Virus record (IMG/VR): IMGVR_UViG_3300048437_000128
Coordinates: 1-35,722 of that record
Source of the DNA: a virus
Strand: one strand, 5' to 3'
DNA length: 35,722 nt
The notes under the pieces are model-generated. The model saw nothing but the letters and a program-made list of their open reading frames with translations, was not told the DNA's origin and did not search any database. A program made the position numbers and the translations under genes. This document shows positions 8,015-14,397 of the stretch, one piece after another; position 1 is the stretch's first letter; the number at the start of each line of letters is the position of its first letter.

Positions 8015-8684
8015 GAAAGCAAATGTCCCAGAAAAGGTAGGAGCGGTGCTGCGTAAGATTGGTGCAGACCCCGCAACTGCTGGATGGGATTGTCATGGAA
8101 CGTACGTGTTGTTGCACAAGACTTTAGAGAAAGTCGCTGCGGCAGAGGGAGTAAAGTTTGATCCGCCTGAGATCCTAGTGAACGACATAGAAAACAAGCG
8201 CGTGGCGATTCTCGTCAGCGGGTGGCTGAACGGTCGTGAGGAATGGTCAATCGGTGAGGCGGCTGAGTACAACAACAAGAACACATATCCATACGCTATG
8301 GCTGAGAAGCGAGCGAAGGATAGGGTGATTTTGAAGCTAGTAGGTTTGCACGGAGACGTGTACAGCGAGGACGAGGCTGATGACTTTAACCAGCGTAATG
8401 AGGTTTACAAGGAAGAGGCCAGCGTCAACGCTAAGAAGGAGTTTGTAGAGTACATGAAGCTACTGCGTGAAAACATTGATTGGTGTTACAGCGCGGCGGC
8501 TCATATCGCTAACGAGGATTGGTATGCGTTAGCGGGGCAATGGAAGGACATAGACGACGACACAATGTCTAAGTTGTTCATTGCTACAAGTAACGGTGGG
8601 TTCTTTACCACCAAAGAGCGGGAGAGATGCAAAGTCAATCCCGAATTCAGCAAAGCACGGAAGGATGTAGCGAATGGAGTATGA
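8007..8684 (+). CDS. Possible single-strand annealing protein (ERF/Sak-like), tentative
   Basis: The protein has 225 residues. The central region (about 70-120) has a beta strand followed by a helix of the form YPYAMAEKRAKDRVILKLVG, then DVYSEDEADDF. Phage ERF/Rad52-like annealing proteins carry a comparable 'YAxAxRRAxxRAxLKxxG' helix, and the small SSB-like gene follows immediately, as in many recombination modules. Residues 1-60 resemble a small helical domain. GGAG at about 7996 precedes the start. The similarity is a visual impression, and another ssDNA-binding role is possible. Confidence 0.45.
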   Translation: MSKKANVPEKVGAVLRKIGADPATAGWDCHGTYVLLHKTLEKVAAAEGVKFDPPEILVNDIENKRVAILVSGWLNGREEWSIGEAAEYNNKNTYPYAMAEKRAKDRVILKLVGLHGDVYSEDEADDFNQRNEVYKEEASVNAKKEFVEYMKLLRENIDWCYSAAAHIANEDWYALAGQWKDIDDDTMSKLFIATSNGGFFTTKERERCKVNPEFSKARKDVANGV

Positions 8685-8919
8685 CAACACAAACAGCGGA
8701 GTATTGTTCCGCGAGCAAGAGAAGAAGTCTGACAAGCACCCAGATTTCAAAGGTAGCATCAACGTCGATGGTAAAGACCATTGGCTAAGTGGTTGGGTGA
8801 ACGAGGCTAAAGATGGTAGAAAGTATTTCAAACTATCTGTTCAGCCGAAGGACGCTCAAGGTGCAAAGCCTGCACCAAAACAATCAAATAGTTTCACTAA
8901 CGAGGATATCCCGTTTTGA
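8674..8919 (+). CDS. Small ssDNA-binding-like protein with acidic DIPF tail
   Basis: The protein has 81 residues. GVLFREQEKKSDKHPDFKGS followed by KDHWLSGWVNEAKDGRKYFKLSV is a compact beta pattern seen in small phage proteins related to SSB/DUF736. The last residues, NEDIPF, mimic the acidic SSB tip that recruits replication and repair partners. It probably coats ssDNA for the annealing protein upstream and the replication proteins downstream. It overlaps the preceding gene by 11 bases, and its stop overlaps the next TTG start. Confidence 0.6.
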   Translation: MEYDNTNSGVLFREQEKKSDKHPDFKGSINVDGKDHWLSGWVNEAKDGRKYFKLSVQPKDAQGAKPAPKQSNSFTNEDIPF

Positions 8920-9119
8920 ACTACATCAACTGCGGGCGGTGCTTAGGTATCGCCCAATCTAAGTTTGGTCTTACTAATGTGGATGTCGCTGAGAAGTTAG
9001 ATGTGCATCCACAGCAGGTCTCTCGGTGGAAGAATGGCGAAAATATGAAGCTGCACACCATACAAGACTTGTGTGAGGCATTTGGAATTACATTAGAAGA
9101 GTTCTTCTCGTTGACCTAA
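8916..9119 (+). CDS. XRE-family helix-turn-helix regulator
   Basis: The protein has 67 residues and a TTG start at 8916 supported by GAGGAT at 8902-8907 and by TTGA overlap with the previous stop. It is a single HTH_3 domain: VDVAEKLDVHPQQVSRWKNG (about 22-41) with IQDLCEAFGITLEEFF closing the fold. Being inside the early operon, it is more like a Cro-type regulator than a lysogeny repressor, and there is no integrase or divergent repressor. Candidate operators are the inverted repeat at 7007-7020 and the 14398-14513 repeats, both guesses. Confidence 0.8.
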   Translation: MNYINCGRCLGIAQSKFGLTNVDVAEKLDVHPQQVSRWKNGENMKLHTIQDLCEAFGITLEEFFSLT

Positions 9120-9141
9120 AAAAAGCCCCCACGAGGGGGGC
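9118..9141 (-). terminator. Rho-independent terminator facing the minus strand
   Basis: A 6-bp GC stem (GCCCCC at 9125-9130 with GGGGGC at 9136-9141) is preceded on the + strand by seven A residues (9118-9124), which become a T tract after the hairpin on the minus strand. On the + strand the hairpin is followed by AAATG, not T. It would therefore stop leftward transcripts although no leftward gene is known here. Confidence 0.55.
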
Positions 9142-9190
9142 AAATGTCACGAAGCGGGAAGGAGTCCCAAGCGGAGTATATAACAGAAAG

Positions 9191-9598
9191 ATGTCCGTAC
9201 AAAAAATACTAGAACGGCTAGAGCACGTTCGCAAAGTCTCTGGGGATCAATGGGTAGCAGTTTGCCCATCACACGATGACAGAAGCCCGAGCTTGCACGT
9301 CAGAGAGAAAGACGACGGCAGGATACTCATACACTGCAAAGCAGGTTGCGGCGCAACTGAAGTCTTAGACTCTATAGGTTTAAGTTATAACGATTTGTTT
9401 CCTGATTCAGGTACGGAATATAGAGCGTTTAGTCGAGTCAAAGACCACACCGTAGATGACTTCGTAGTCGAGATCTGGAACGCTGATCGTAAACTAGGTC
9501 GCAAACCAAGCAAGGCTGACAAAGAAAGGTATCGGCAAGCGTTAATGCGTGGCGGGAAAGAGACAGGCTGGGTAGATGAGATACTTGATAACACATGA
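9191..9598 (+). CDS. Stand-alone primase zinc-finger domain protein
   Basis: The protein has 135 residues. Cys25 and His28 in CPSHDD with Cys49 and Cys53 in CKAGC form the CHC2-type zinc ribbon of DnaG and phage T7 gp4 primases, which recognises the priming site. The TOPRIM catalytic domain that normally follows is missing. Residues 75-135 are a charged tail. It sits directly before the O-like initiator and helicase, so it may help a host primase or act through the helicase. The truncated form is seen in other phage replication modules as far as I recall. Confidence 0.75.
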   Translation: MSVQKILERLEHVRKVSGDQWVAVCPSHDDRSPSLHVREKDDGRILIHCKAGCGATEVLDSIGLSYNDLFPDSGTEYRAFSRVKDHTVDDFVVEIWNADRKLGRKPSKADKERYRQALMRGGKETGWVDEILDNT

Positions 9599-10134
9599 GT
9601 ATCGCGGCAGTCAGTTGGGCACTCAACGAAGTGCGGGGGTTACGCGCTGCTGAAAAAGCAATACTGATAGCTTTAGCGGATAGAGCAGATGCCGATGGGT
9701 ATTGCTTTCCAAGCTACAAAGACATCAGTGATCGCAGTGGCGCGCATAGAGAAACGATCAGCACAGCTTTAAACAAGTTTGAGGAGCTGGGGCTGATACA
9801 GCGGAAACGGAGGTACAGCAAATCTAATGAATACTACTTGTGCGTCACACACCGAGAACCAATCAGAGTCGAAGAAAAGAAGGCGGAAAACAACAAGCAA
9901 GACGGCTTCGATAATTTCTGGTCGGCCTATCCCCGTAAGACTGCTAAGAAGCCAGCGTCACAATCGTGGGGCGCGCTAAACAACAAAGATAAGAAAGCTG
10001 CAATCGAAGGTTTAAGCACCTACGAATTCAGTAAAGAAGCGAGGTTTATCCCACATCCAGCGACGTGGATACGTCAGCGCAGGTGGGAGGATATTGAATC
10101 TGTCACGATTCAGTCAGGAGGGTTAGAGATTTGA
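9595..10134 (+). CDS. Replication initiator, lambda O-like winged-helix protein
   Basis: The protein has 179 residues. A winged helix occupies about 10-75 (LRAAEKAILIALADRAD, SYKDISDRSGAHRETISTAL, KFEELGLIQRKRR), and a C-terminal FDNFWSAYPRKTAKKPASQSW block is typical of phage O/replisome-organiser proteins. Such proteins bind iterons at the origin and bring in the helicase, which follows here with a four-base overlap. The start shares ATGA with the previous gene. The iteron-like repeats at 14398-14513 may be its target. Confidence 0.75.
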   Translation: MSIAAVSWALNEVRGLRAAEKAILIALADRADADGYCFPSYKDISDRSGAHRETISTALNKFEELGLIQRKRRYSKSNEYYLCVTHREPIRVEEKKAENNKQDGFDNFWSAYPRKTAKKPASQSWGALNNKDKKAAIEGLSTYEFSKEARFIPHPATWIRQRRWEDIESVTIQSGGLEI

Positions 10135-11090
10135 AAAGTGTAGCGCGTGCATTTGATTTCACAGATGCAGACTTGCAAGAGATTTACCGTCGGTCAGAAG
10201 CGGCTGATGTCATTACTATTCCACAGATACGTGATGAGTTCTTAGCGGAAATACAGTCAGACCCTGAGACCACAGGCTATCCCTTGCCTTGGCAGGACAC
10301 TGAGCACTTGGTGCGGTTGCGTACTGGTGAGCTGTCAGTATGGGCAGGGATCAATGGTCACAAAAAAAGCACAGTAATAAGCCAGGTTGCTGTTCACGTA
10401 GCACAGCATGTGAAGGTTGGGGTAGCGAGCTTTGAGATGCGACTAACCGACACAGCTAAGATGATGTGTAAGCAAGCAGGTGCTGTCGATGAAGTCACCC
10501 TAGATTTTGCTGAAGATTTTCTAGGGTGGAGTGATGAGCGCATATTTCTGTACAGAGCACTCGGTGGAGTGACTGCTTTAGAAGCGCTGGGCAGTATCTC
10601 TGCAATGTCTGACATGGGCTGCAAGCTGATCGTCGTTGATAACTTGCAATTCTGCGGAGTGACCGATGACATTGAGCGAGAGCGTTTATTCGTCAACCAG
10701 TTAGTCGGACTGGCAGATGCCCTCAACGTACACATAGCTATGGTGCATCACGTCAGAAAGCCACAGTCAGGCGGGGACGAGTACATACCTACGAGATTCG
10801 ATGTGAGAGGTGGGGGTACGATTGTCGATCAAGCTCACTTGCTCTTCATTTGCTGGCACAACAAGAAGAAGGCTGAGTACGAGAAGATGCAAGAATTAGG
10901 AGTGCCGATAGGTGAGAAGGGAGCAGAGATACTCAAGCAACCTAACTTCAAGCTTATCGTCGCTAAGCAGAGACATGCACCCTTCGAGGGCACGATTAAT
11001 CTCTGGGAGGGTAAGGGGCAGACGTTCAAACGACAAAGTCAGCAATCGTTGAGAGTGAAGATACCTAGAGCAGGCGGCTACTCAGAATGA
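10131..11090 (+). CDS. DnaB/RecA-like replicative helicase ATPase
   Basis: The protein has 319 residues. The TTG start at 10131 is supported by AGGAGG at 10117-10122 and the TTGA overlap. The Walker A region is GINGHKKST (residues 73-81), where the usual GK is KK. Walker B is LIVVDNLQ with Asp170, followed by IAMVHHVRKP and a DVRGGGTIVDQAH segment typical of DnaB/gp4-like ATPases. There is no N-terminal primase domain, which agrees with the separate zinc-finger gene upstream. It likely unwinds DNA as a hexamer at the fork. A RecA-like KaiC-family ATPase is the alternative. Confidence 0.75.
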   Translation: MKSVARAFDFTDADLQEIYRRSEAADVITIPQIRDEFLAEIQSDPETTGYPLPWQDTEHLVRLRTGELSVWAGINGHKKSTVISQVAVHVAQHVKVGVASFEMRLTDTAKMMCKQAGAVDEVTLDFAEDFLGWSDERIFLYRALGGVTALEALGSISAMSDMGCKLIVVDNLQFCGVTDDIERERLFVNQLVGLADALNVHIAMVHHVRKPQSGGDEYIPTRFDVRGGGTIVDQAHLLFICWHNKKKAEYEKMQELGVPIGEKGAEILKQPNFKLIVAKQRHAPFEGTINLWEGKGQTFKRQSQQSLRVKIPRAGGYSE

Positions 11091-11845
11091 GGGTGCTTGA
11101 TCTCTTCAGCGGTATTGGAGGATTTAGTGTGGGGCTTGAGGCGACAGGAATGCAGACAGTAGCGTTTTGCGAGCCTGATAAATATTGCCAGAAGGTGTTG
11201 AAGAAAAACTGGCCCGAGGTGCCAATCTATGACGACGTTAGAGAACTCACAGCAGACCGATTGGCTGCAGACAGAATTGCAGTCGATGTCATCACAGGAG
11301 GGTTCCCGTGCCAAGATATCAGTATCGCAGGAGCGCCGTGGCTGGAGGCAGGGGGAATTTACTCAGAGCGATCAGGATTGTGGTTTGAGTATTTCAGACT
11401 CATTTGCGAGATTCGACCACGATACGCAGTGTTGGAAAACGTACCAAACCTGCTTGCTGGAGACGGGGGATCTTGGTTTGGAACCATTCTCGGGAACTTG
11501 GCCTCGGTCGGGTACGATGCAGAGTGGCATTGCATACCAGCTTCCGAACTTGGCGCTCACCACCACAGAGATAGGGTCTTTGTCCTTTCCTACCCCAGCC
11601 AGCAGGGACTACAAAGGGGCAGTGAGACCAGAGACGCTAGAAGCAAAAGGCAGGAACGCAGACACCAACTCATTACCAGACGCCATAGAGTATCGTGGCG
11701 AGAGTGGGAGACTGAACCCAGCGTGGGTAGAGTGGTTAATGGGCTACCCCATCGGGCACACAGAATTAGAGGATTAGGGAACGCAATCGTTCCACAAATA
11801 GCAACAATGATAGGGAGGGCGATATGGGACAGTTCTGGATCGTAA
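11087..11845 (+). CDS. DNA cytosine-5 methyltransferase (Dcm-type)
   Basis: The protein has 252 residues and transfers methyl from SAM to C5 of cytosine in DNA. Motif I is DLFSGIGGF (5-13), motif IV is GGFPCQDIS with catalytic Cys75, motif VI is ENV (118-120), motif VIII is HHHRDRVFV (158-166), and motif X is GLGNAIVPQIA near the end. The target-recognition stretch between motifs VIII and X is only about 60 residues, short for the family, so specificity cannot be guessed. No restriction enzyme is nearby, so it is probably a solo methylase protecting phage DNA. A separate 182-codon frame is nested within it (11229-11777). It starts four bases before the helicase stop. Confidence 0.92.
   Translation: MRVLDLFSGIGGFSVGLEATGMQTVAFCEPDKYCQKVLKKNWPEVPIYDDVRELTADRLAADRIAVDVITGGFPCQDISIAGAPWLEAGGIYSERSGLWFEYFRLICEIRPRYAVLENVPNLLAGDGGSWFGTILGNLASVGYDAEWHCIPASELGAHHHRDRVFVLSYPSQQGLQRGSETRDARSKRQERRHQLITRRHRVSWREWETEPSVGRVVNGLPHRAHRIRGLGNAIVPQIATMIGRAIWDSSGS
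11229..11777 (+). CDS. Nested out-of-frame gene inside dcm (dual-coding candidate)
   Basis: This 182-codon frame lies wholly inside the methylase gene in another reading frame. It has its own ATG preceded by GAGGTG at 11216-11221 with good spacing. The product is ordered, not random-looking: FSGTWPRSGTMQSGIAYQL (about 97-115), then FPTPASRDYKG, then LNPAWVEWLMGYPIGHTELE at the C-terminus. These resemble a segment I remember in phage proteins found with or next to Dcm genes ('WPRSGMM..G.A..LP', 'PTPTA.D', 'LNP.WVEWLMGFP.GWT'). Both frames carry recognisable conserved motifs in the same DNA. Whether the protein is made, and what it does, is unknown. The alternative is a long accidental frame conserved because dcm motifs are conserved. 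Confidence 0.5.
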   Translation: MTTLENSQQTDWLQTELQSMSSQEGSRAKISVSQERRGWRQGEFTQSDQDCGLSISDSFARFDHDTQCWKTYQTCLLETGDLGLEPFSGTWPRSGTMQSGIAYQLPNLALTTTEIGSLSFPTPASRDYKGAVRPETLEAKGRNADTNSLPDAIEYRGESGRLNPAWVEWLMGYPIGHTELED

Positions 11846-12261
11846 AAGACAAAACGCACATCGACGAGAGAGTCGATCACTTTAAGCAATGGCTGAAGAC
11901 TGAGTTTATCGGCGATCACCCTATTATGTGGGAGCCACAACGGTACAAGGCGAAGAGATCGCTGTCGCAGAACAGTTTGTTTCACTTATGGTGTCGCGAA
12001 ATCTCACAGCACTTCTCCGCTAGGGGCGCAGATATATGTGAAGAGCGCATGAAAGAGCTGCTGTGCTATAAGTTTCTAGGTACAGAAGACAGAACCATAG
12101 GGCAAACAGTCATTGAAGGGCAGGTCAGGCAGACTTCGAAGCTCGATACAGGCGAAATGACAGACTTCATGGATCAATGTATAGCGTGGGCTTTGGATCA
12201 CGGTGTGAAGCTTAGTAACCCCCCGAACTCTGAATATATGAGGCTCACCAGTGGCGCGTAA
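11824..12261 (+). CDS. NinB-like recombination protein (lambda Orf family)
   Basis: The protein has 145 residues. KRSLSQNSLFHLWCREIS (about 44-61) and the later QTSKLDTGEMTDFMDQCIAWALDHGVKL match the layout of NinB/Orf proteins, which bind SSB-coated ssDNA and help load recombinases. GGGAGG at 11813-11818 is well placed for the ATG. It overlaps the methylase end and is followed directly by NinG, the same neighbours as in the lambda nin region. Length agrees with lambda NinB (146). Confidence 0.7.
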   Translation: MGQFWIVKDKTHIDERVDHFKQWLKTEFIGDHPIMWEPQRYKAKRSLSQNSLFHLWCREISQHFSARGADICEERMKELLCYKFLGTEDRTIGQTVIEGQVRQTSKLDTGEMTDFMDQCIAWALDHGVKLSNPPNSEYMRLTSGA

Positions 12262-12661
12262 GCGAACGACAACATCGTTAATGGAAGAAGCTGCAAAGCT
12301 TACACAAAAGCTGGTAAGGATGAAGGCTGCTAATCCCTTTGGCATTGCACAATGTGTGACGTGTGGAAAGGAGGATAGCTGGAAGGAGCTGGATGGTGGT
12401 CACTTCGTGCCTCGTGCTCATAAGAAGCATAAGCTGCGTGAGGAGAACATTCATCCACAGTGTCGTTACTGCAACCGATATCGCAATGGCGCACTGGCTG
12501 AGTACACCCTTTACATGATAGATATGTACGGGAGGGATTTCGTGGAATGGCTATGGGAGACCAAGCAAGAAGTCGTCAAGCCAAACCGTGATGAATTAAC
12601 GGAGCAGATAGCAGATCTGAAAAGACAGATTGCTGAACAGGGAAAGAGGCTGGGGGAATGA
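12251..12661 (+). CDS. NinG/Rap recombination endonuclease
   Basis: The protein has 136 residues and a GTG start at 12251. A zinc-binding HNH-like centre is visible: CVTCGK (Cys35, Cys38), LDGGHFVPRA with His51, then NIHPQCRYCNRYRNG (Cys71, Cys74). This is the NinG/Rap signature; Rap resolves D-loops and Holliday-type branched DNA in lambda recombination. The C-terminal 30 residues are a Glu/Lys coiled helix. It is shorter than lambda NinG (204), lacking N-terminal residues. It overlaps NinB by 11 bases. Confidence 0.85.
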   Translation: MARKRTTTSLMEEAAKLTQKLVRMKAANPFGIAQCVTCGKEDSWKELDGGHFVPRAHKKHKLREENIHPQCRYCNRYRNGALAEYTLYMIDMYGRDFVEWLWETKQEVVKPNRDELTEQIADLKRQIAEQGKRLGE

Positions 12662-12858
12662 TGCGATACGCAGTGTCAAATTGGATGGATAAGATCGAGA
12701 TGTACGACAAAGAAGAAGTGATGATCGCAATCAAAGCGGCTATGAAGATGGCGCAACGGCTTGAAGAGGACATGGCTGTACTACACGACTTGCGTGTCGT
12801 TTCTCTTGCGACCAATGACGAACCAGCGTTAGAAATAATTAGATACAGAGGTTATTGA
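12658..12858 (+). CDS. Small protein, unknown
   Basis: A 66-residue, largely helical protein, rich in Met, Glu and Lys (EVMIAIKAAMKMAQRLEED). It begins at the end of ninG (four-base overlap). No membrane segment or recognised motif. Part of the same early message. Confidence 0.55.
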   Translation: MMRYAVSNWMDKIEMYDKEEVMIAIKAAMKMAQRLEEDMAVLHDLRVVSLATNDEPALEIIRYRGY

Positions 12859-12859
12859 T

Positions 12860-13249
12860 ATGAGCGACTTAGCTTATGTGCCGAAAGACAGGATGATAGC
12901 TACGCTAGTAGAGGAGCTGCCTTCGTTCGTTTATTACAACGTCAATGTAGGGCAGGTACTAGATCTCGTGATGGGAGACATCAGAGCGTACACCGACGTG
13001 CTAGATACTAACTGGGTGACTCTTGTGTATAGGCTACATCACGCGGAGATTCTAGAGTGGTGCGACATGGAGTATGCCGATCTCATTGACCCAGATTACG
13101 AGCAACAGGCTGTAAACTTCATCATGGCTGCAACGTGTAACTGGGCGCGAAAGTTCTGCGAGGCGTATGCTGACAGTGGTAAACTCAGCGAGATGGTAGA
13201 CGACTGTAAGGTGATTCAGTTTGATAGATATAAAACACAATTTCACTGA
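12860..13249 (+). CDS. Unknown early protein
   Basis: A 129-residue acidic, mainly helical protein with Trp-containing helices (TNWVTLVYRLHHAEILEWCDMEYADL, FIMAATCNWARKFCEAYA). GAGG at about 12849 precedes the ATG. It overlaps the next gene by 29 bases. No family recognised; its position between recombination genes and the iteron region may hint at replication or DNA processing. Confidence 0.55.
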   Translation: MSDLAYVPKDRMIATLVEELPSFVYYNVNVGQVLDLVMGDIRAYTDVLDTNWVTLVYRLHHAEILEWCDMEYADLIDPDYEQQAVNFIMAATCNWARKFCEAYADSGKLSEMVDDCKVIQFDRYKTQFH

Positions 13250-13892
13250 TTGCATCGACGATCTACAGTCTATGGTGAAGGATCAGATACCCTTTGCTAC
13301 CTCTCTCGCCATGAATAACTCATTGAAGAGCGTGCGTGAGAAAGTCAAAGCTGAGATGGATAATCACATCGAGGGTGGCCCTACGTACTTTACCCGCACG
13401 GGTATGATGTTGTTCGCTACATCGAAGGATAACCCAGAAGGCGCTTTGATCTTTAAGTCATTAGATGGCTCTCAAGCTAAGTCGCGTGCCTATATGCAAC
13501 AGCTCATGTATTCAGGGAGAAAAAATGCTTTCCGTCGCAAACTGCCAGAACCTGATACGGACAACTTCAAGAAGTACGCTCCAAACTACTTTACCGATAA
13601 AGGCAATATCAAAAGGAACTTCTACAAATACGCCACGGCGAAAGGGAGCAAGAAATACTTCAAAGGCATCCCGAAGCCAGGCAAGCCGCACTGGAAGAAC
13701 AATGAGGCGTTAAGAGGTATTTGGGTTAGAACAGAAGACGGGCCGCGTATGCTTGTGAGTCTCAAGCGTAGCTCGCGTCAACAGCGTAAAACCTTTGATG
13801 CTCCATTCATTGCAAGACAGCACTACAATTCAATTATCCATAGCGAGTATCGCGATGCCTTTGTGTTCGCACTCAAAACCATGAAATTGTAA
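13221..13892 (+). CDS. Unknown basic protein (weak resemblance to tail-completion/gpZ-type proteins)
   Basis: A 223-residue very basic protein. A TTG start at 13221 is chosen because AAGGTGA (13208-13214) is ideally spaced; an in-frame ATG at 13272 has no ribosome site. The N-terminal part, IPFATSLAMNNSLKSVREKVKAEMDN followed by YFTRTGMM, resembles a family of phage tail-completion proteins ('PFA.A.ALN.TA..V'), which is odd so far from the structural block. The rest is Lys/Arg-rich (GSKKYFKGIPKPGKPHWKNN). It could instead be a DNA-binding early protein. Confidence 0.5.
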   Translation: MIDIKHNFTDCIDDLQSMVKDQIPFATSLAMNNSLKSVREKVKAEMDNHIEGGPTYFTRTGMMLFATSKDNPEGALIFKSLDGSQAKSRAYMQQLMYSGRKNAFRRKLPEPDTDNFKKYAPNYFTDKGNIKRNFYKYATAKGSKKYFKGIPKPGKPHWKNNEALRGIWVRTEDGPRMLVSLKRSSRQQRKTFDAPFIARQHYNSIIHSEYRDAFVFALKTMKL

Positions 13893-13907
13893 TTTACTAT
13901 CCCACGG
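13893..13907 (+). repeat. Outlying copy of the TTTACTATCCCACGG repeat
   Basis: The same 15-mer found four times at 14398-14513 occurs here, filling the 17-base gap between a stop (13892) and the ATG at 13910. The next gene has no Shine-Dalgarno sequence, so its leader is this repeat. It may be a protein-binding site that controls that gene. Confidence 0.8.
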
Positions 13908-13909
13908 CT

Positions 13910-14383
13910 ATGAGAGATCCAGAAGACAAGCAATGGTGGTGTGTCGAGGGCGTGCGGAGAGAGAACACGTTTTTACGACAGGCTCACATCGCTGGATGGG
14001 ATATTGAAGTCGCCCCTGAAAAAGCCAGCGACCCATACCACCATGATTTTCAGGTCACTATGCCGTGCGATCTTAAGAGCATCTCAACGCCTTTCAATAC
14101 GGCAGAGCAAAGATTCGGCATCCCAACGGAATATGCCATAACCATCAACGAGAAAGACTTCGTTCGTTACGCTGCTAAGTACCCCAACATACTTATCTTG
14201 CTCGATGTGCAGTTTCCAAGCGTGAAGCGTAGGCTATTCAGCATCACGTTGGATCGTGCGCGTAAGTTGATTAAAGGTAAGAAGGCGTTTCGTCATGAAT
14301 ATCTACATCGCGTCGATGATCAGCATGGCAACGCCAAAGCCAGTTATGTCTTCGATGTTCGTGACCTGGATCAATTAATTTAA
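13910..14383 (+). CDS. Putative PD-(D/E)XK nuclease-like protein
   Basis: The protein has 157 residues. DPYHHDFQVTMPCDLKSIST (41-60) looks like a PD-(D/E)XK core: Asp46, Asp54 and Lys56, with Glu18 in an upstream helix (RRENTFL). Conserved-looking blocks follow (VTINEKDFVRYAAKYPNILILLDV and a C-terminal DQHGNAKASYVFDVRDL). I recall similar proteins of unknown function in other phages, without a proven activity. A repeat copy replaces the usual ribosome site upstream. Resolvase, restriction-like nuclease or inactive homologue are all possible. Confidence 0.5.
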   Translation: MRDPEDKQWWCVEGVRRENTFLRQAHIAGWDIEVAPEKASDPYHHDFQVTMPCDLKSISTPFNTAEQRFGIPTEYAITINEKDFVRYAAKYPNILILLDVQFPSVKRRLFSITLDRARKLIKGKKAFRHEYLHRVDDQHGNAKASYVFDVRDLDQLI

Positions 14384-14397
14384 CGACTGCAACACTG

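Noticed and set aside
8916-9119. XRE protein as a lysogeny repressor
   Set aside because: Only 67 residues, inside the early operon in the same direction, with no divergent partner and no integrase in the window.
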